64,000 nucleotides of DNA, from positions 310,001 to 374,000 of the forward strand of contig NZ_JAAIKO010000002.1 of NCBI RefSeq assembly GCF_016107395.1, read 5' to 3'. The notes under the pieces are model-generated. The model searched no databases and was not told the DNA's origin. It was given only the letters and a program-made list of their open reading frames with translations. This DNA comes from Streptomyces fildesensis (lineage in GTDB: Bacteria; Actinomycetota; Actinomycetes; Streptomycetales; Streptomycetaceae). The position numbers and the translations under genes are program-made. Within the stretch, counting starts at the first letter, position 1; every line of letters starts with the position of its first letter. Positions 37,456 through 46,265 of the stretch are shown piece by piece.

Positions 37456-39288
37456 TTACGGGCGGACGCGGACGACCTGCGGGTCGTGGTCGCTCGCCTG
37501 GTCGGCGAACTCGGAGTTGATGTGGACGACGTCGTAGTCGGGCGAGCCGAGGGAGGGGCTGACGAGGATGTGGTCCAGCACCTGCGAGTTGCCCTGGAAG
37601 ACGTACGAGTAGCGCTCGCTGGGACGCAGCGTCAGGACGAGGTCCTTGAGCGCGCGGCCCTCGGTGAGGCGCAGGCCGGCGGCGGAGAACTCGTAGTCGT
37701 TGATGTCGCCGAGGACGACGACCCGGGCGTCCTTCTGGACCGCCTGGATCTGCCGTACGAAGGTGTTGACCTGGACGGACTGCTGCAGGCGCTTCGTCTC
37801 GGAGCTGCGCACCACCGGCTGGGTGCGGCTGGTCAGCGGGCTGTCGCCGCCCTTGGAGGCGAAGTGGTTGGCGATGACGATGACGGGCTTGCCGCGGAAG
37901 GTGAACTCACCGGCGAGCGGCTTGCGGCTGTCGGCCCAGGCGCTGTCGCCGGGGGCGATCCGGCCGGGGGAGACGCTGAGCGCGGCCTTGCCGTGGATGC
38001 TGGAGACCCAGACGGGGGTGGTGGCGTTGCCACCGGGGCGGTCGGTGAAGGAGACCCGCGCCGGGTTGTAGAGGAACGCCTGGCGGATGTTGCCGCCGGG
38101 CTCGCCGCCGTCGGTCCCGTTCGTCGGGTCGATGGAGCGCCACTGGTAGCGCGGGCCGCCGGCGGCGACGATCGCGTCGATGAACTTGTTCACCGTTTGG
38201 TCGGCGGCGACCGTACCGTCGTTGACGGCGCCGTTGTTGTCCTGGATCTCCTCCAGGGCGACGATGTCGGGTGAGGCGAGGTGCGTGACGACGCCGACGG
38301 CGAGCCGGTCGAACTTGGTCTGCGGGTCGGACGGGTCCAGGTTCTCGACGTTGTACGTCGCGACCGCCAGCTCGTCCTTCTTCTGCTTGCGCGTCGTCTC
38401 CGGCTGCAGACCGCCGGAGGTGACCGTGCCGATGGTGCGCGCGGTGAGGGTGTAGCCGCCGAACTGGTTGAAGTCCAGCGGGCCCTCGGTGGTGCCGGTG
38501 AGCACATCGCCGACGTTCGCGGTCGGGAAGGGCTGCTGGGCGGTCGGGATCAGGGACTGGATCTGCAGCCGGCCGGAGTTCTGGTTCGCGTAGGCGCCGT
38601 AGACGGTGCCGCCGCGCGGGGTCGGGTTCTCCTTGGGTCTGACCGTCACCCACAGCTCGGAGTACGGGTCGGTGGCGCCGACCACGCGGGTGTCGGCGAC
38701 CTGGACGTTCATCCCTTCCAGGGATTCGTACAGGTCCAGTGCGTACGTCGCGGGCCGCAGCGGCAGCGCCTCGATGCTGTTGGCGGCCGCCGCGTCGCCG
38801 GTCGGGGCGTACGCGGCGGGGACGGCGGCGCTGTTCAGCACCACCGGGGCGGGCAGCGCGTTGCCGGAGGAGACGACGGTCACCACCGGCTTGGTGATCT
38901 CGGTGACGGACTGGTCGCCGATGGTCTTGCCGCCCGGGTAGTACTCGCTGACCGTGCCGGAGACCGTCACCGAGTCACCGACCGCCACCGTGGGGTTGGA
39001 GCTGGTGAAGACGAAGACGCCTTCGCTGGTCGCCGGGTCCGCGTCCGGTGTCGGGTCCTGCATCCAGAAGCCCTTGGAGGAGCCGTAGGCGCGGACACCG
39101 GTGACGATGCCGGGCACCGCGGTCACGGCCTGGCCGGACAGCGGGGACAGCCGGGTGGCGCCCTGGAGGTCGTGAATGCGCACGCCGTCGGCGGCGGTCG
39201 TGTTCGCGGTCGCGGACTGCGGCATGGCCAGCAGTCCGGCCGCGAGCGCGGCGGTGGCTATGGCGCCGATGGAGCGAGGGGTGGTCAA
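37456..39288 (-). CDS. ExeM/NucH-family secreted endonuclease
   Basis: 610-residue extracellular nuclease. The TTG at 39288 has GGAGG 6 nt upstream and gives a clean signal peptide (MTTPRSIGAIATAALAAGLL onward, cleavage near SATA). The N-terminal half has two OB-fold/LTD-like beta modules (TAVPGIVTGVR, SVTVSGTVSEY). The EEP catalytic domain spans about 305-610: NVENLDP, IVALEEIQDNNG, VIVIANHFASKGGD, VVLGDINDYEFS, LDHILVSP and the terminal SDHDPQVVRV. It probably degrades environmental DNA to release phosphate, in line with the three-unit PHO-box-like repeat upstream and the phoX gene nearby. Confidence 0.9.
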   Translation of the reverse strand: MTTPRSIGAIATAALAAGLLAMPQSATANTTAADGVRIHDLQGATRLSPLSGQAVTAVPGIVTGVRAYGSSKGFWMQDPTPDADPATSEGVFVFTSSNPTVAVGDSVTVSGTVSEYYPGGKTIGDQSVTEITKPVVTVVSSGNALPAPVVLNSAAVPAAYAPTGDAAAANSIEALPLRPATYALDLYESLEGMNVQVADTRVVGATDPYSELWVTVRPKENPTPRGGTVYGAYANQNSGRLQIQSLIPTAQQPFPTANVGDVLTGTTEGPLDFNQFGGYTLTARTIGTVTSGGLQPETTRKQKKDELAVATYNVENLDPSDPQTKFDRLAVGVVTHLASPDIVALEEIQDNNGAVNDGTVAADQTVNKFIDAIVAAGGPRYQWRSIDPTNGTDGGEPGGNIRQAFLYNPARVSFTDRPGGNATTPVWVSSIHGKAALSVSPGRIAPGDSAWADSRKPLAGEFTFRGKPVIVIANHFASKGGDSPLTSRTQPVVRSSETKRLQQSVQVNTFVRQIQAVQKDARVVVLGDINDYEFSAAGLRLTEGRALKDLVLTLRPSERYSYVFQGNSQVLDHILVSPSLGSPDYDVVHINSEFADQASDHDPQVVRVRP

Positions 39289-39413
39289 CGTGGCCTCCGT
39301 GAGGGATACGGGCGAGCGCGTCACTGATGTGCGATCAACGGTCTCCGGTACAAGTTCTACGCGCGTCAATTTCCTTGTACGGCATGTGTGTTGTCAAGAG
39401 CCGGACAACGGAC

Positions 39414-39446
39414 GAAAAGGGAACGAACCTTGACCGGAAGGTGAAC
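39414..39446 (-). promoter_or_regulatory. PHO-box-like triple 11-nt direct repeat before the nuclease gene
   Basis: On the minus strand three abutting 11-mers read GTTCACCTTCC, GGTCAAGGTTC and GTTCCCTTTTC, as in streptomycete PhoP direct-repeat units. A TTGACA hexamer on the same strand (39392-39397) follows 16 nt after the last unit and could be the -35. The repeat is 126 nt from the nuclease start. Confidence 0.65.
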
Positions 39447-39541
39447 CGGACGTGCCGCGTGCCGACGCGTCTAGGCTGGGTTCGCGCTGCCCCACCGGCG
39501 CGGCGCTGTCACCCCCCACCGCTGTTGAGGAGAACCCCGCC

Positions 39542-41038
39542 ATGGCCGCTGACCGCCTCGCCCTGCCGCCGGTGCGGCTGCTTCCCGAGGACGAGCTGGC
39601 TCGGCTCGCGCTCGCCGTACCGCTGCTCGAGCGTGCGGTCCGGCTGGCCCGCTGGGCCGGTCCCGACACCCGGGTCGACGTCATGGGCGAGCTGACGGAG
39701 GACGACCGGCTGCGCGCGGCGGCCGAACTCGGCCTCACCGCCGACCAGGACGGCCTGGCCGAGACCTCGCAGGCCTGGGGCATCGCCCTCGACACCGGCA
39801 TGGTCGAGCTGGAGATCGACGAGGCCGCAGGCGAGGCCACGGAGCCCGGCGACCCCGCGGGCACCGCACTGCCCGGCGAGGCGCTCTCGCAACTGACCGC
39901 CGGTGAGCCGCAGGACGTCCTGGAGGTCTGGCTCGCCACCGCGGAGGCCGCCCTCGCCGAGGCCGCCTCTCCGGACTTCGAGGGGCTGCGCGCCGCCATC
40001 GGCGGCGACCAGGACGACGACGGGGTCCTGGACCTCGACGCGCTGGACTGGGACCCGGAGGAGGAGGCCGAGTTCCTCGACACGGCGCTCGCCAACCTGT
40101 ACGCGTACAGCGCGATGGAGGAGGCCGGGTACGAGTCCGTGCCGCTGCCCGTCCTGGCGGCCTCGCTCGTCGTCCCCGAGGACATGGACGAGCCGACGGA
40201 CGCCGTCCTCGAGGAGGTCACCGAGGTCATGATGCGGCTGGACGACCACTTCCGGCTGCTCGCCCCCACCGGCCTGATCGAGTACCGGCCGGTCGACGAC
40301 GCGCTCATCGAGGAGACCGACGAGGACGGGAGCGCGGGCGACGAGGCCCTGCCGGCCGAACTCGACCCGGAGGAGATCTCCCGCTACGGCCTGGTCCGGC
40401 TCACCCCGCTCGGGGTGTTCGGCGTCCGCGCCCGGCTGCTCGACGCGGGCGCCCACGCCCCCGCCACCGGCGACCTCGCCGACCGGACCGCGGCCGTGCT
40501 CCTGGACGCGATGACCGACTACCCGGACCAGGCGGCCCGCGCCGAGGCCGAACTGTGGCTCGACGGCCGCAAGCCCGACGAAGCGGCGCGCGAGCTGCTC
40601 ATCGCGTCCACCGGCGACGACCTGGGCGCGCCCGGCCGCCGGCTGATGTGCCAGCAGACCCTCGGCCTGCTCGGCCCGGACGCCGAACCCGCGCTGCGCG
40701 AGGTGCTCGACGACCGCCGGCTCGGCGGGCTGGCCCGGGTGTGGCTCACCGAGCGCGGAGCGCAGGACGTGCCGGCGCCGGACGAGGCGATGGTGTTCTG
40801 GCTGACCGTCGACACCCTGGCCGCGCAGCTCGACTCGGACCACGGCCCCGAGCTGCTCGCCGAACTCGTGACCGGCCTCGTCGCCCAGCACGACGGCTTC
40901 TTCGACGCGGTGTGGCGCGTCGACCACCCGGCCACGTCGGACGTCCTGGAGGCGATGGGACGGCTGCACCCCGACAAGGCGGTCGCCAAGACCGCCCGCA
41001 AGGCCGCGTTCAAGGCCCGCTCCAAGGCGAGTGGCTGA
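39542..41038 (+). CDS. Conserved acidic hypothetical protein
   Basis: 498-residue soluble, strongly acidic protein of unknown function, conserved in streptomycetes next to dapD and phoX (from memory). It is mostly helical and rich in Leu/Ala/Glu/Asp; a central acidic stretch (EETDEDGSAGDEALP) and a basic C-terminal tail (KAVAKTARKAAFKARSKASG) stand out. The repeated LLDAMTDYPDQAARAEAELW and LGLLGPDAEPALREVLDD segments suggest HEAT-like helical repeats. GAGGAGAA precedes the ATG at 39542. It ends at a 14-bp terminator. Confidence 0.8.
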   Translation: MAADRLALPPVRLLPEDELARLALAVPLLERAVRLARWAGPDTRVDVMGELTEDDRLRAAAELGLTADQDGLAETSQAWGIALDTGMVELEIDEAAGEATEPGDPAGTALPGEALSQLTAGEPQDVLEVWLATAEAALAEAASPDFEGLRAAIGGDQDDDGVLDLDALDWDPEEEAEFLDTALANLYAYSAMEEAGYESVPLPVLAASLVVPEDMDEPTDAVLEEVTEVMMRLDDHFRLLAPTGLIEYRPVDDALIEETDEDGSAGDEALPAELDPEEISRYGLVRLTPLGVFGVRARLLDAGAHAPATGDLADRTAAVLLDAMTDYPDQAARAEAELWLDGRKPDEAARELLIASTGDDLGAPGRRLMCQQTLGLLGPDAEPALREVLDDRRLGGLARVWLTERGAQDVPAPDEAMVFWLTVDTLAAQLDSDHGPELLAELVTGLVAQHDGFFDAVWRVDHPATSDVLEAMGRLHPDKAVAKTARKAAFKARSKASG

Positions 41039-41392
41039 GACGGCAGATGCCGCACGGGCGCCGCACCAGGTGGTGCGGCGCCCGTTGGACCGAGCAGCGC
41101 CGTTGTACCGAGGGGCGGAGCGCCGCGGTTCCGCGCGGCGAGGCGCCGTTGCGCCGAGGGGCGGACCGCTGGGCCACCGCGCGGCGAGGCGCCGTTGTCC
41201 TGAGGGGCGGGCGCCGCTATACCGGGGGTGGGGCGCCGTCGCGCCTGGTGTCCGCCGGGCCGGAGGAAGCCGGTCCGGTCACGTTGTCGAGCTCATCCGT
41301 ACGTCGCCCGCCTGTGGCCGGACGCAGTTCACACGGCGTTCTTGTCGGGGCAGGAGCGTAACCGCCGCAGCCCGCGACAGAAGGAGCCCAGA
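41039..41392. repeat. Gene-free stretch: terminator plus three 46-bp tandem repeats
   Basis: A perfect 14-bp hairpin (41054-41067 with 41072-41085, loop AGGT) terminates the upstream gene. Behind it are three degenerate 46-bp tandem units (about 41087-41132, 41133-41178, 41179-41224): the word CCGAGGGGCGGA occurs at 41108, 41154 and, with two changes, at 41200, and a 19-mer ending CGCCGTTG at 41133 and exactly at 41179. The last 140 nt hold the phoX promoter region with a PHO-box-like repeat. Confidence 0.75.
41327..41348 (+). promoter_or_regulatory. PHO-box-like direct repeat before phoX
   Basis: Two adjacent 11-mers, GTTCACACGGC and GTTCTTGTCGG, share GTTC at the 11-nt spacing of PhoP direct-repeat units. 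They end 44 nt before the phoX start. Confidence 0.55.
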
Positions 41393-42853
41393 GTGCCGCT
41401 CACCCGAAGAGACTTCGTTCAGCGCACGGCGATCACCGGTGCCGGTGTAGCCCTGGCCGGTGCCGTCGACGTACTCGCCACCGCCCCGGGCGCGCTCGCC
41501 GCGGACACCCCGGCCACGACCGCCGCCAAGGCGGCGGCCGCCGGGCACCACGCGCCCGAGCTCGGCTACGGCCCGATCGTCGAGGACCCGCAGGGCCTGC
41601 TCGGGCTGCCGGCGGGCTTCTCGTACCGGGTCATCACCCGCACCGGCGTCACCACGCTGGAGACCGGTGAGTCCACCCCGTCGAACCACGACGGCACGGC
41701 CACCTTCGAGGGCGTGCGCGGTGCGACGCTGCTCGTCAACAACCATGAGCTGCGCGGCAAGCGGGCCGACTGGCCGCACCCGGTGCCGCTCATCGAGGGC
41801 CTGGTCTACGACCCGGCGGCGGCCGGCGGCTGCACCGTCGTCGAGGTAGCCAAGCACGGCGACCACGTGGCCGAGTGGGTCGGCATCGCCGGTACCTCCA
41901 CCAACTGCGCGGGTGGCGCGACTCCCTGGGGCACCTGGCTGACCTGCGAGGAGACCGAGGACAAGGCCGGCTCCAACGGCATGACCAAGGACCACGGCTA
42001 CGTCTTCGAGGTCGACCCGTACCACCGCAAGGCCAACCTCGACCCGAAGCCGATCAAGGCGCTGGGCCGGTACGCGCACGAGGCGGTCGTCGTCGACCCC
42101 AAGCGCGGCCACCTGTACCTCACCGAGGACGCCTCCGGCCCGAACGGGCTGCTCTACCGCTGGACGCCGCCGGCCGGCTTCCACCACGGCCGCGGCCACC
42201 TGGACACGCTCGGCGACACCGCTGGCGTGCTGCAGGCGTTCAAGTGCTTCGACTCCGGTGGCAAGTTCGTCGACGACCTATCGCGGGCGACGAAGACCGG
42301 CACGGTCTACGGCGTGGACTGGGTCGACGTCCCGGACCGCGACGCGAAGACCGTCTCGGTGCGCAAGCAGTTCGCGGCCGGTGAGGTCACCCGGGCCCGC
42401 AAGCTGGAGGGCATGTGGTGGGGCGACGGCGGCACCTACATCGTCTCGTCCTTCGCCCGTGACGAGAGCCCCGTGCCGCACGACGGCGCGGTCTGGTTCT
42501 ACGACCCGAAGCGCCGCACACTGACCCTCAAGGTGCTGCTCGGCGTCAACCCCGACCCGGGCGCCGACGGCCCGTTCGACGGCCCGGACAACATCACCGT
42601 CTCGCCCTACGGCGGCCTCGTCATCGCCGAGGACGGCGAAGGCATCCAGCACCTCTTCGGCGCCCTGGACGACGGCCGGACCTACCCGATCGCCCGCAAC
42701 GAGCTGAACATCGGCACCGACCTGGAGCCGGCGTACAGCGAGTTCACCGGGGTGACCTTCTCGCCCGACGGACACACGCTGTTCGCCAACATCCAGGAGC
42801 CGGGGATCATGCTCGCGATCACCGGCCCCTGGCGTCGGCAGAAGCACTGCTGA
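41393..42853 (+). CDS. phoX: PhoX-family Tat-secreted alkaline phosphatase
   Basis: 486-residue protein of the DUF839/PhoX family. A twin-arginine signal begins TRRDFVQR at residues 4-11, followed by a hydrophobic stretch to about 37. Motifs typical of PhoX are LLVNNHEL, NCAGGATPWGTWLTCEE, GRYAHEAVVVDP, YLTEDASGPNGLLYRW and the C-terminal FSPDGHTLFANIQEPG. It removes phosphate from organic esters outside the cell, with calcium and iron in characterised homologues. The GTG at 41393 follows AAGGAG (41381-41386). A PHO-box-like repeat upstream points to PhoP control. Confidence 0.88.
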   Translation: MPLTRRDFVQRTAITGAGVALAGAVDVLATAPGALAADTPATTAAKAAAAGHHAPELGYGPIVEDPQGLLGLPAGFSYRVITRTGVTTLETGESTPSNHDGTATFEGVRGATLLVNNHELRGKRADWPHPVPLIEGLVYDPAAAGGCTVVEVAKHGDHVAEWVGIAGTSTNCAGGATPWGTWLTCEETEDKAGSNGMTKDHGYVFEVDPYHRKANLDPKPIKALGRYAHEAVVVDPKRGHLYLTEDASGPNGLLYRWTPPAGFHHGRGHLDTLGDTAGVLQAFKCFDSGGKFVDDLSRATKTGTVYGVDWVDVPDRDAKTVSVRKQFAAGEVTRARKLEGMWWGDGGTYIVSSFARDESPVPHDGAVWFYDPKRRTLTLKVLLGVNPDPGADGPFDGPDNITVSPYGGLVIAEDGEGIQHLFGALDDGRTYPIARNELNIGTDLEPAYSEFTGVTFSPDGHTLFANIQEPGIMLAITGPWRRQKHC

Positions 42854-42914
42854 CCGGCCGCACCTGCTGACCGGCCGACGCTGCTGATCAGGTGACCAGC
42901 CGGCCGCTGTGGCG

Positions 42915-44183
42915 CTACAGCGCCGCAGCGGCCGGCTTCACCATGCCCTTGGCGCTGCGGGAGTCGATGAAGTCGCCCAGGGCGGTCATCTCCCACTCGC
43001 CGGAGAACTGCTTGACCATCTTGCACATCAGGACCCCGGTGCGGGCCTCGCCGTTCGTCAGGTCGAAGCGCACCAGCTCCTCGCCGGTGGCGCCGTCCAG
43101 GAGCCGGCAGTACGCCTTGGCGACCTTGTTGAACTTCTGCCCGGAGTAGGAGTTGACGGTGAAGACGAGGCCGGTGACCTCGGGCGGCAGGCCGCCGAGG
43201 TGGACGGTGATCGTCTCGTCGTCCCCCGCGCCCGCGCCGGTGAGGTTGTCGCCGGAGTGCTGGATGGCGCCGTTGATGATGCTGAGCCGGCCGAAGTAGC
43301 AGGTCTCGATGTGGTTGCGGGTCGGGCCGTACGCGATGACCGAGGCGTCCAGGTCGATGGCCCGGCCGCCGAAGGCCGGCTCCCAGCCGAGGCCCAGCCG
43401 CACCGAGGACATCAGCGGCTTGCCGCCCTTGACCAGCGAGACGGACTGGTTCTTCGTGAGGCTGACCCGGCCCTTGTCCAGGTTGATCTTCGCCGGAGCG
43501 GCGGGCGCGGCCGGCGGCTGCGGCGGGGGCGAGCTCGGCATGACGGGCGGCGGGCCGAAGCCCTGCGGGGCGGCGGGCGGGGCCTGGGGGGCCTGGGGGG
43601 CCTGCGGGGCCGCGGGTGCCTGGGGAGCCGGGGGTGCCTGCGGGGCGGCTGCCTGCGGGGCGGCCGGGGCGGCGGTCGCGGGCTCCTCCACGCTCACCCC
43701 GAAGTCGGTGGCGATCCCGGACAGCCCGTTGGAGTACCCCTGGCCGACCGCGCGCACCTTCCACGCGCCACCGCGCCGGTAGACCTCGGCGACCACGAGC
43801 GCGGTCTCCGAGCCCAGCCGGGGCGGGGTGAACGTCGCGATGACGCTGCCGCTGTCGGCGTCCCGGACGGTGGCCGTCGGTTCGGTGCCGGCGAAGGTGG
43901 CACCCGCCGCGTCCAGGCTCGCCGTCACGACGATCTTCTCGATGCCGTCGGGCACGGCGCCGGTGTCCACGGTGATCGAGTCGGGTCCGGTGCCGCGGCC
44001 CGACCGGTGGGTCACGCCCGGGCCGTTCGGCTGGTTGTAGAAGACGAAGTCGTCGTCCGAGCGCACCTTGCCGTCGGCGGTGAGCAGCAGGCCCGATACG
44101 TCGAGCCGCACGGGTGCGGTGACGTCCACCGCTACGCGCGGTACGGAGAGCGGGACATTCGAGCCGGGTGTCATTGCGGTCAT
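42915..44183 (-). CDS. Tandem TerD-domain (tellurium resistance family) protein
   Basis: 422 residues. The first TerD domain lies at about 1-165 (LTADGKVRSDDDFVFYNQPNGPG, GIEKIVVTASLDAAG). A Pro/Ala/Gln linker of about 65 residues follows, then a second TerD domain (about 235-415: LGLGWEPAF, AIDLDASVIAYGP, SGDNLTGAGAGDDETITVHL, VFTVNSYSGQKF). Asp-rich loops bind calcium in this family. Roles in stress or surface signalling are inferred from relatives. ATG at 44183 is used since MTAMTPGSN matches relatives; a second ATG is at 44174. No ribosome-binding site is evident. The direct repeat CTGCTGACCGGCCG (42847, 42864) lies between it and phoX. Confidence 0.88.
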   Translation of the reverse strand: MTAMTPGSNVPLSVPRVAVDVTAPVRLDVSGLLLTADGKVRSDDDFVFYNQPNGPGVTHRSGRGTGPDSITVDTGAVPDGIEKIVVTASLDAAGATFAGTEPTATVRDADSGSVIATFTPPRLGSETALVVAEVYRRGGAWKVRAVGQGYSNGLSGIATDFGVSVEEPATAAPAAPQAAAPQAPPAPQAPAAPQAPQAPQAPPAAPQGFGPPPVMPSSPPPQPPAAPAAPAKINLDKGRVSLTKNQSVSLVKGGKPLMSSVRLGLGWEPAFGGRAIDLDASVIAYGPTRNHIETCYFGRLSIINGAIQHSGDNLTGAGAGDDETITVHLGGLPPEVTGLVFTVNSYSGQKFNKVAKAYCRLLDGATGEELVRFDLTNGEARTGVLMCKMVKQFSGEWEMTALGDFIDSRSAKGMVKPAAAAL

Positions 44184-44271
44184 GCCGGGGTAACGATCGA
44201 CCCGGCTTTGCGGTTCCATTACCTTGCGTCATCCGTGGAGAACGCGCCGGGCGCACGGTCCGCTTCCGCCG

Positions 44272-45081
44272 TCAGTACGGCCAGATGGGCGGATCGGTGC
44301 AGAAGGGCCCGCCCAGGTGGGCGTGGTCGGGGTTGGCCGGGTCGAGCTCGCCCTGCTCGGCGACGAGGGCGGCGGCGTAGGGCTCGGAATCGTCCTGCGG
44401 CTCGTAACCGAGTGCGCGGGCCGTCGTCAGATCCCACCAGAGGCGGGTGTTCGCCGAGCTGCCGTAGGCGACGGTGTGCCGGACGTCCTCGGCGGTGAGC
44501 GCGGCGTGCAGCAGCCGGGCGCAGTCGGCCGGGCTCATCCAGACCGAGAGCATCCGCACGGAGGTCGGCGCCGGGAAGCACGAGCCGATCCGCAGCGAGA
44601 CGGTCTCCAGGCCGTGCAGGTCCCAGTAGAGGGAGGCGAGGTCCTCGCCGAAGCACTTGGACAGCCCGTAGAAGGTGTCCGGGCGGTGCGGGGTGCCGAT
44701 GGGGATCAGCGGGTCGTCTCCGGTGGGGCGCGGGGTGAAGCCGACCGCGTGGTTGCTGGAGGCGAACACGACGCGCCGTACGCCTTCCTCGCGCGCCGCC
44801 TCGTAGAGGTGGTAAGTCCCTTCGATGTTGGACCGCAGGATCTTGTCGAAGGGTGCTTCCAGCGAGATGCCCGCGAGGTGGATGATCGCGTCGACGCCCC
44901 GGACCGCCTCGCGCAGCGCGCCGGCGTCCGTGAGATCGGCCGTGACGGCGTCCGGTGCCCCTTCGACGGGCCGGACGTCCAGCAGGCGGAGCTCGTAGCC
45001 GTACGCGGGCAGCAGTTCGCGCATCAGGGTGCCCACGCCGCCCGCGGCGCCGGTGAGCAGGATGGTGCGGGGAGCAGGCAT
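44272..45081 (-). CDS. udh: Uronate dehydrogenase-like NAD-dependent SDR
   Basis: 269-residue extended short-chain dehydrogenase. The NAD motif GAAGGVG is at 11-17 and the catalytic pair Tyr138/Lys142 is in YGLSKC. The family-specific segments SSNHAVGF, YGLSKCFGEDLAS, ETVSLRIGSCFPAP, RMLSVWMS and WWDLTTARALGYEP match bacterial uronate dehydrogenases, which oxidise glucuronate or galacturonate to the aldarolactone. The ATG follows GGAGGAGA. It is divergent from a 5-dehydro-4-deoxyglucarate dehydratase gene, a later enzyme of the same route, which strengthens the call. Glucose-epimerase-type alternatives are less likely. Confidence 0.82.
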   Translation of the reverse strand: MPAPRTILLTGAAGGVGTLMRELLPAYGYELRLLDVRPVEGAPDAVTADLTDAGALREAVRGVDAIIHLAGISLEAPFDKILRSNIEGTYHLYEAAREEGVRRVVFASSNHAVGFTPRPTGDDPLIPIGTPHRPDTFYGLSKCFGEDLASLYWDLHGLETVSLRIGSCFPAPTSVRMLSVWMSPADCARLLHAALTAEDVRHTVAYGSSANTRLWWDLTTARALGYEPQDDSEPYAAALVAEQGELDPANPDHAHLGGPFCTDPPIWPY

Positions 45082-45102
45082 CGTTCTCCTCCGTGGACAT
45101 CA

Positions 45103-45146
45103 TTCATATCTATGGACAGGCTAAAGAGCGCCTCTGGCACCGTCAA
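45103..45146 (-). promoter_or_regulatory. udh promoter with related half-operator
   Basis: On the minus strand TTGACG (45141-45146) and TAGCCT (45118-45123) are 17 nt apart, a good housekeeping promoter. Just past the -10, plus-strand TTCATATCTATGGACAGG (45103-45120) shares TTCA and TATGGAC at the same spacing with the operator at 45199-45218. Confidence 0.6.
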
Positions 45147-45161
45147 GGCATGCCCGTTCGC

Positions 45162-45218
45162 TTGACCGGCGCGGCTGAACTCGCTTAGCGTGGCAGCGTT
45201 CACGAATATGGACGTGAA
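45162..45218 (+). promoter_or_regulatory. kdgD promoter with operator at +1
   Basis: TTGACC (45162-45167) and TAGCGT (45186-45191) are spaced 18 nt. Directly at the expected start point lies the perfect inverted repeat TTCACG-N8-CGTGAA (45199-45218), a classical repressor position. No regulator gene is adjacent; a GntR- or LacI-type repressor elsewhere in the genome is likely. Confidence 0.65.
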
Positions 45219-45219
45219 T

Positions 45220-45250
45220 CAGAAGAGCGCACAGCCAGAAGAGCGCACAG
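45220..45250 (+). repeat. 15-nt direct repeat in the kdgD leader
   Basis: CAGAAGAGCGCACAG occurs at 45220-45234 and 45236-45250, a period of 16 nt, in the leader between operator and ribosome-binding site. Confidence 0.8.
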
Positions 45251-45267
45251 AACTTCAAGGGGATCCG

Positions 45268-46200
45268 ATGACCTCAGCCTCACTTGCCGAGCGCCTCGAC
45301 GGCCTGCTGTTCTTCCCCGTCACCGCCTACGGCCCGGACGGCGAGCTGGATCTCGACATGTTCCGCGCGCACGTGCGCGAAGGCATCGAGGCGGGCGCGG
45401 CCGCGGTCTTCGCGTGCTGCGGCACCGGCGAGTTCCACGCGCTGACCCCCGAGGAGTTCCGGGCCTGTGTCGCCGCGGCCGTCGAGGTGTCGGCCGGCCG
45501 GGTGCCGGTGGTCGCGGGCGCCGGATACGGGACCGCCCTCGCCGTGCAGTTCGCGCGGCTGGCGGAGGACGCGGGCGCGGACGGACTGCTCGCCATGCCG
45601 CCCTACCTCGTCGTCCCCGACCAGGCCGGTCTGCTGCGGCACTACTCGGGCCTCGCCGCCGGCACCGGGCTCGACATCATCGTCTACCAGCGCGACAACG
45701 CCGTCTTCGAATCCGAGACCGTCGTCGAACTGGCCAGGATCCCCAACATCATCGGCCTCAAGGACGGGCTCGGCGACCTCGACCTGATGCAGCGGATCGT
45801 CAGCGCCGTGCGCACCGAGCTGCCCGAGCGCGACTTCCTCTACTTCAACGGCCTGCCCACCGCCGAACTCACCGGCCTCGCCTACCGCGGCATCGGCGTG
45901 CTGCTGTACTCGTCGGCCGTCTTCTGCTTCGCGCCCGAGATCGCCCTCGCCTTCCACAAGGCGCTGAACTCCGGCGACGACAAGACCGTCAACCGGCTCA
46001 TCGACGGCTTCTACCGGCCGCTGGTCTCACTGCGCAACCAGGGCCGCGGCTATGCGGTATCGCTGGTCAAGGCGGGCGTCCGGTTGCGCGGTCTGGACGT
46101 CGGCGAGGTGCGGTCGCCACTGGTCGAACCGTCGCCCGCGCATGTCAAGGAGCTTGCCGAATTGATCGAGCGCGGAATGGCGCTGCTGAGCGACAGCTGA
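45268..46200 (+). CDS. kdgD: 5-Dehydro-4-deoxyglucarate dehydratase
   Basis: DHDPS-superfamily aldolase-fold enzyme that dehydrates and decarboxylates 5-keto-4-deoxyglucarate to 2-oxoglutarate semialdehyde; 310 residues. CCGTGEFHALTPEEF fits KdgD rather than DapA. Tyr140 (IIVYQRDNAVF) and Schiff-base Lys165 (IIGLKDGLGD) are the catalytic pair. The ATG at 45268 follows AAGGGGA. Divergence from udh places it in oxidative uronate/aldarate breakdown. No gene for glucarate or galactarate dehydratase is in the window. Confidence 0.88.
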   Translation: MTSASLAERLDGLLFFPVTAYGPDGELDLDMFRAHVREGIEAGAAAVFACCGTGEFHALTPEEFRACVAAAVEVSAGRVPVVAGAGYGTALAVQFARLAEDAGADGLLAMPPYLVVPDQAGLLRHYSGLAAGTGLDIIVYQRDNAVFESETVVELARIPNIIGLKDGLGDLDLMQRIVSAVRTELPERDFLYFNGLPTAELTGLAYRGIGVLLYSSAVFCFAPEIALAFHKALNSGDDKTVNRLIDGFYRPLVSLRNQGRGYAVSLVKAGVRLRGLDVGEVRSPLVEPSPAHVKELAELIERGMALLSDS

Positions 46201-46265
46201 CGAACGGGCGCCCGGTGCGGCAGCATCGGGCACGCGTGTGCCGACCCGCTGCTTGAGGAGCCAAG

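Noticed and set aside
41031..41450. Open frame across the tandem repeats before phoX
   Set aside because: It encodes Arg/Gly/Ala repeats, overlaps a perfect terminator and runs out of frame into phoX.
45268..46200. Assignment as dihydrodipicolinate synthase (DapA)
   Set aside because: The CCGTGEFHALT and IIVYQRDNAVF motifs and the divergent uronate dehydrogenase fit 5-dehydro-4-deoxyglucarate dehydratase better.
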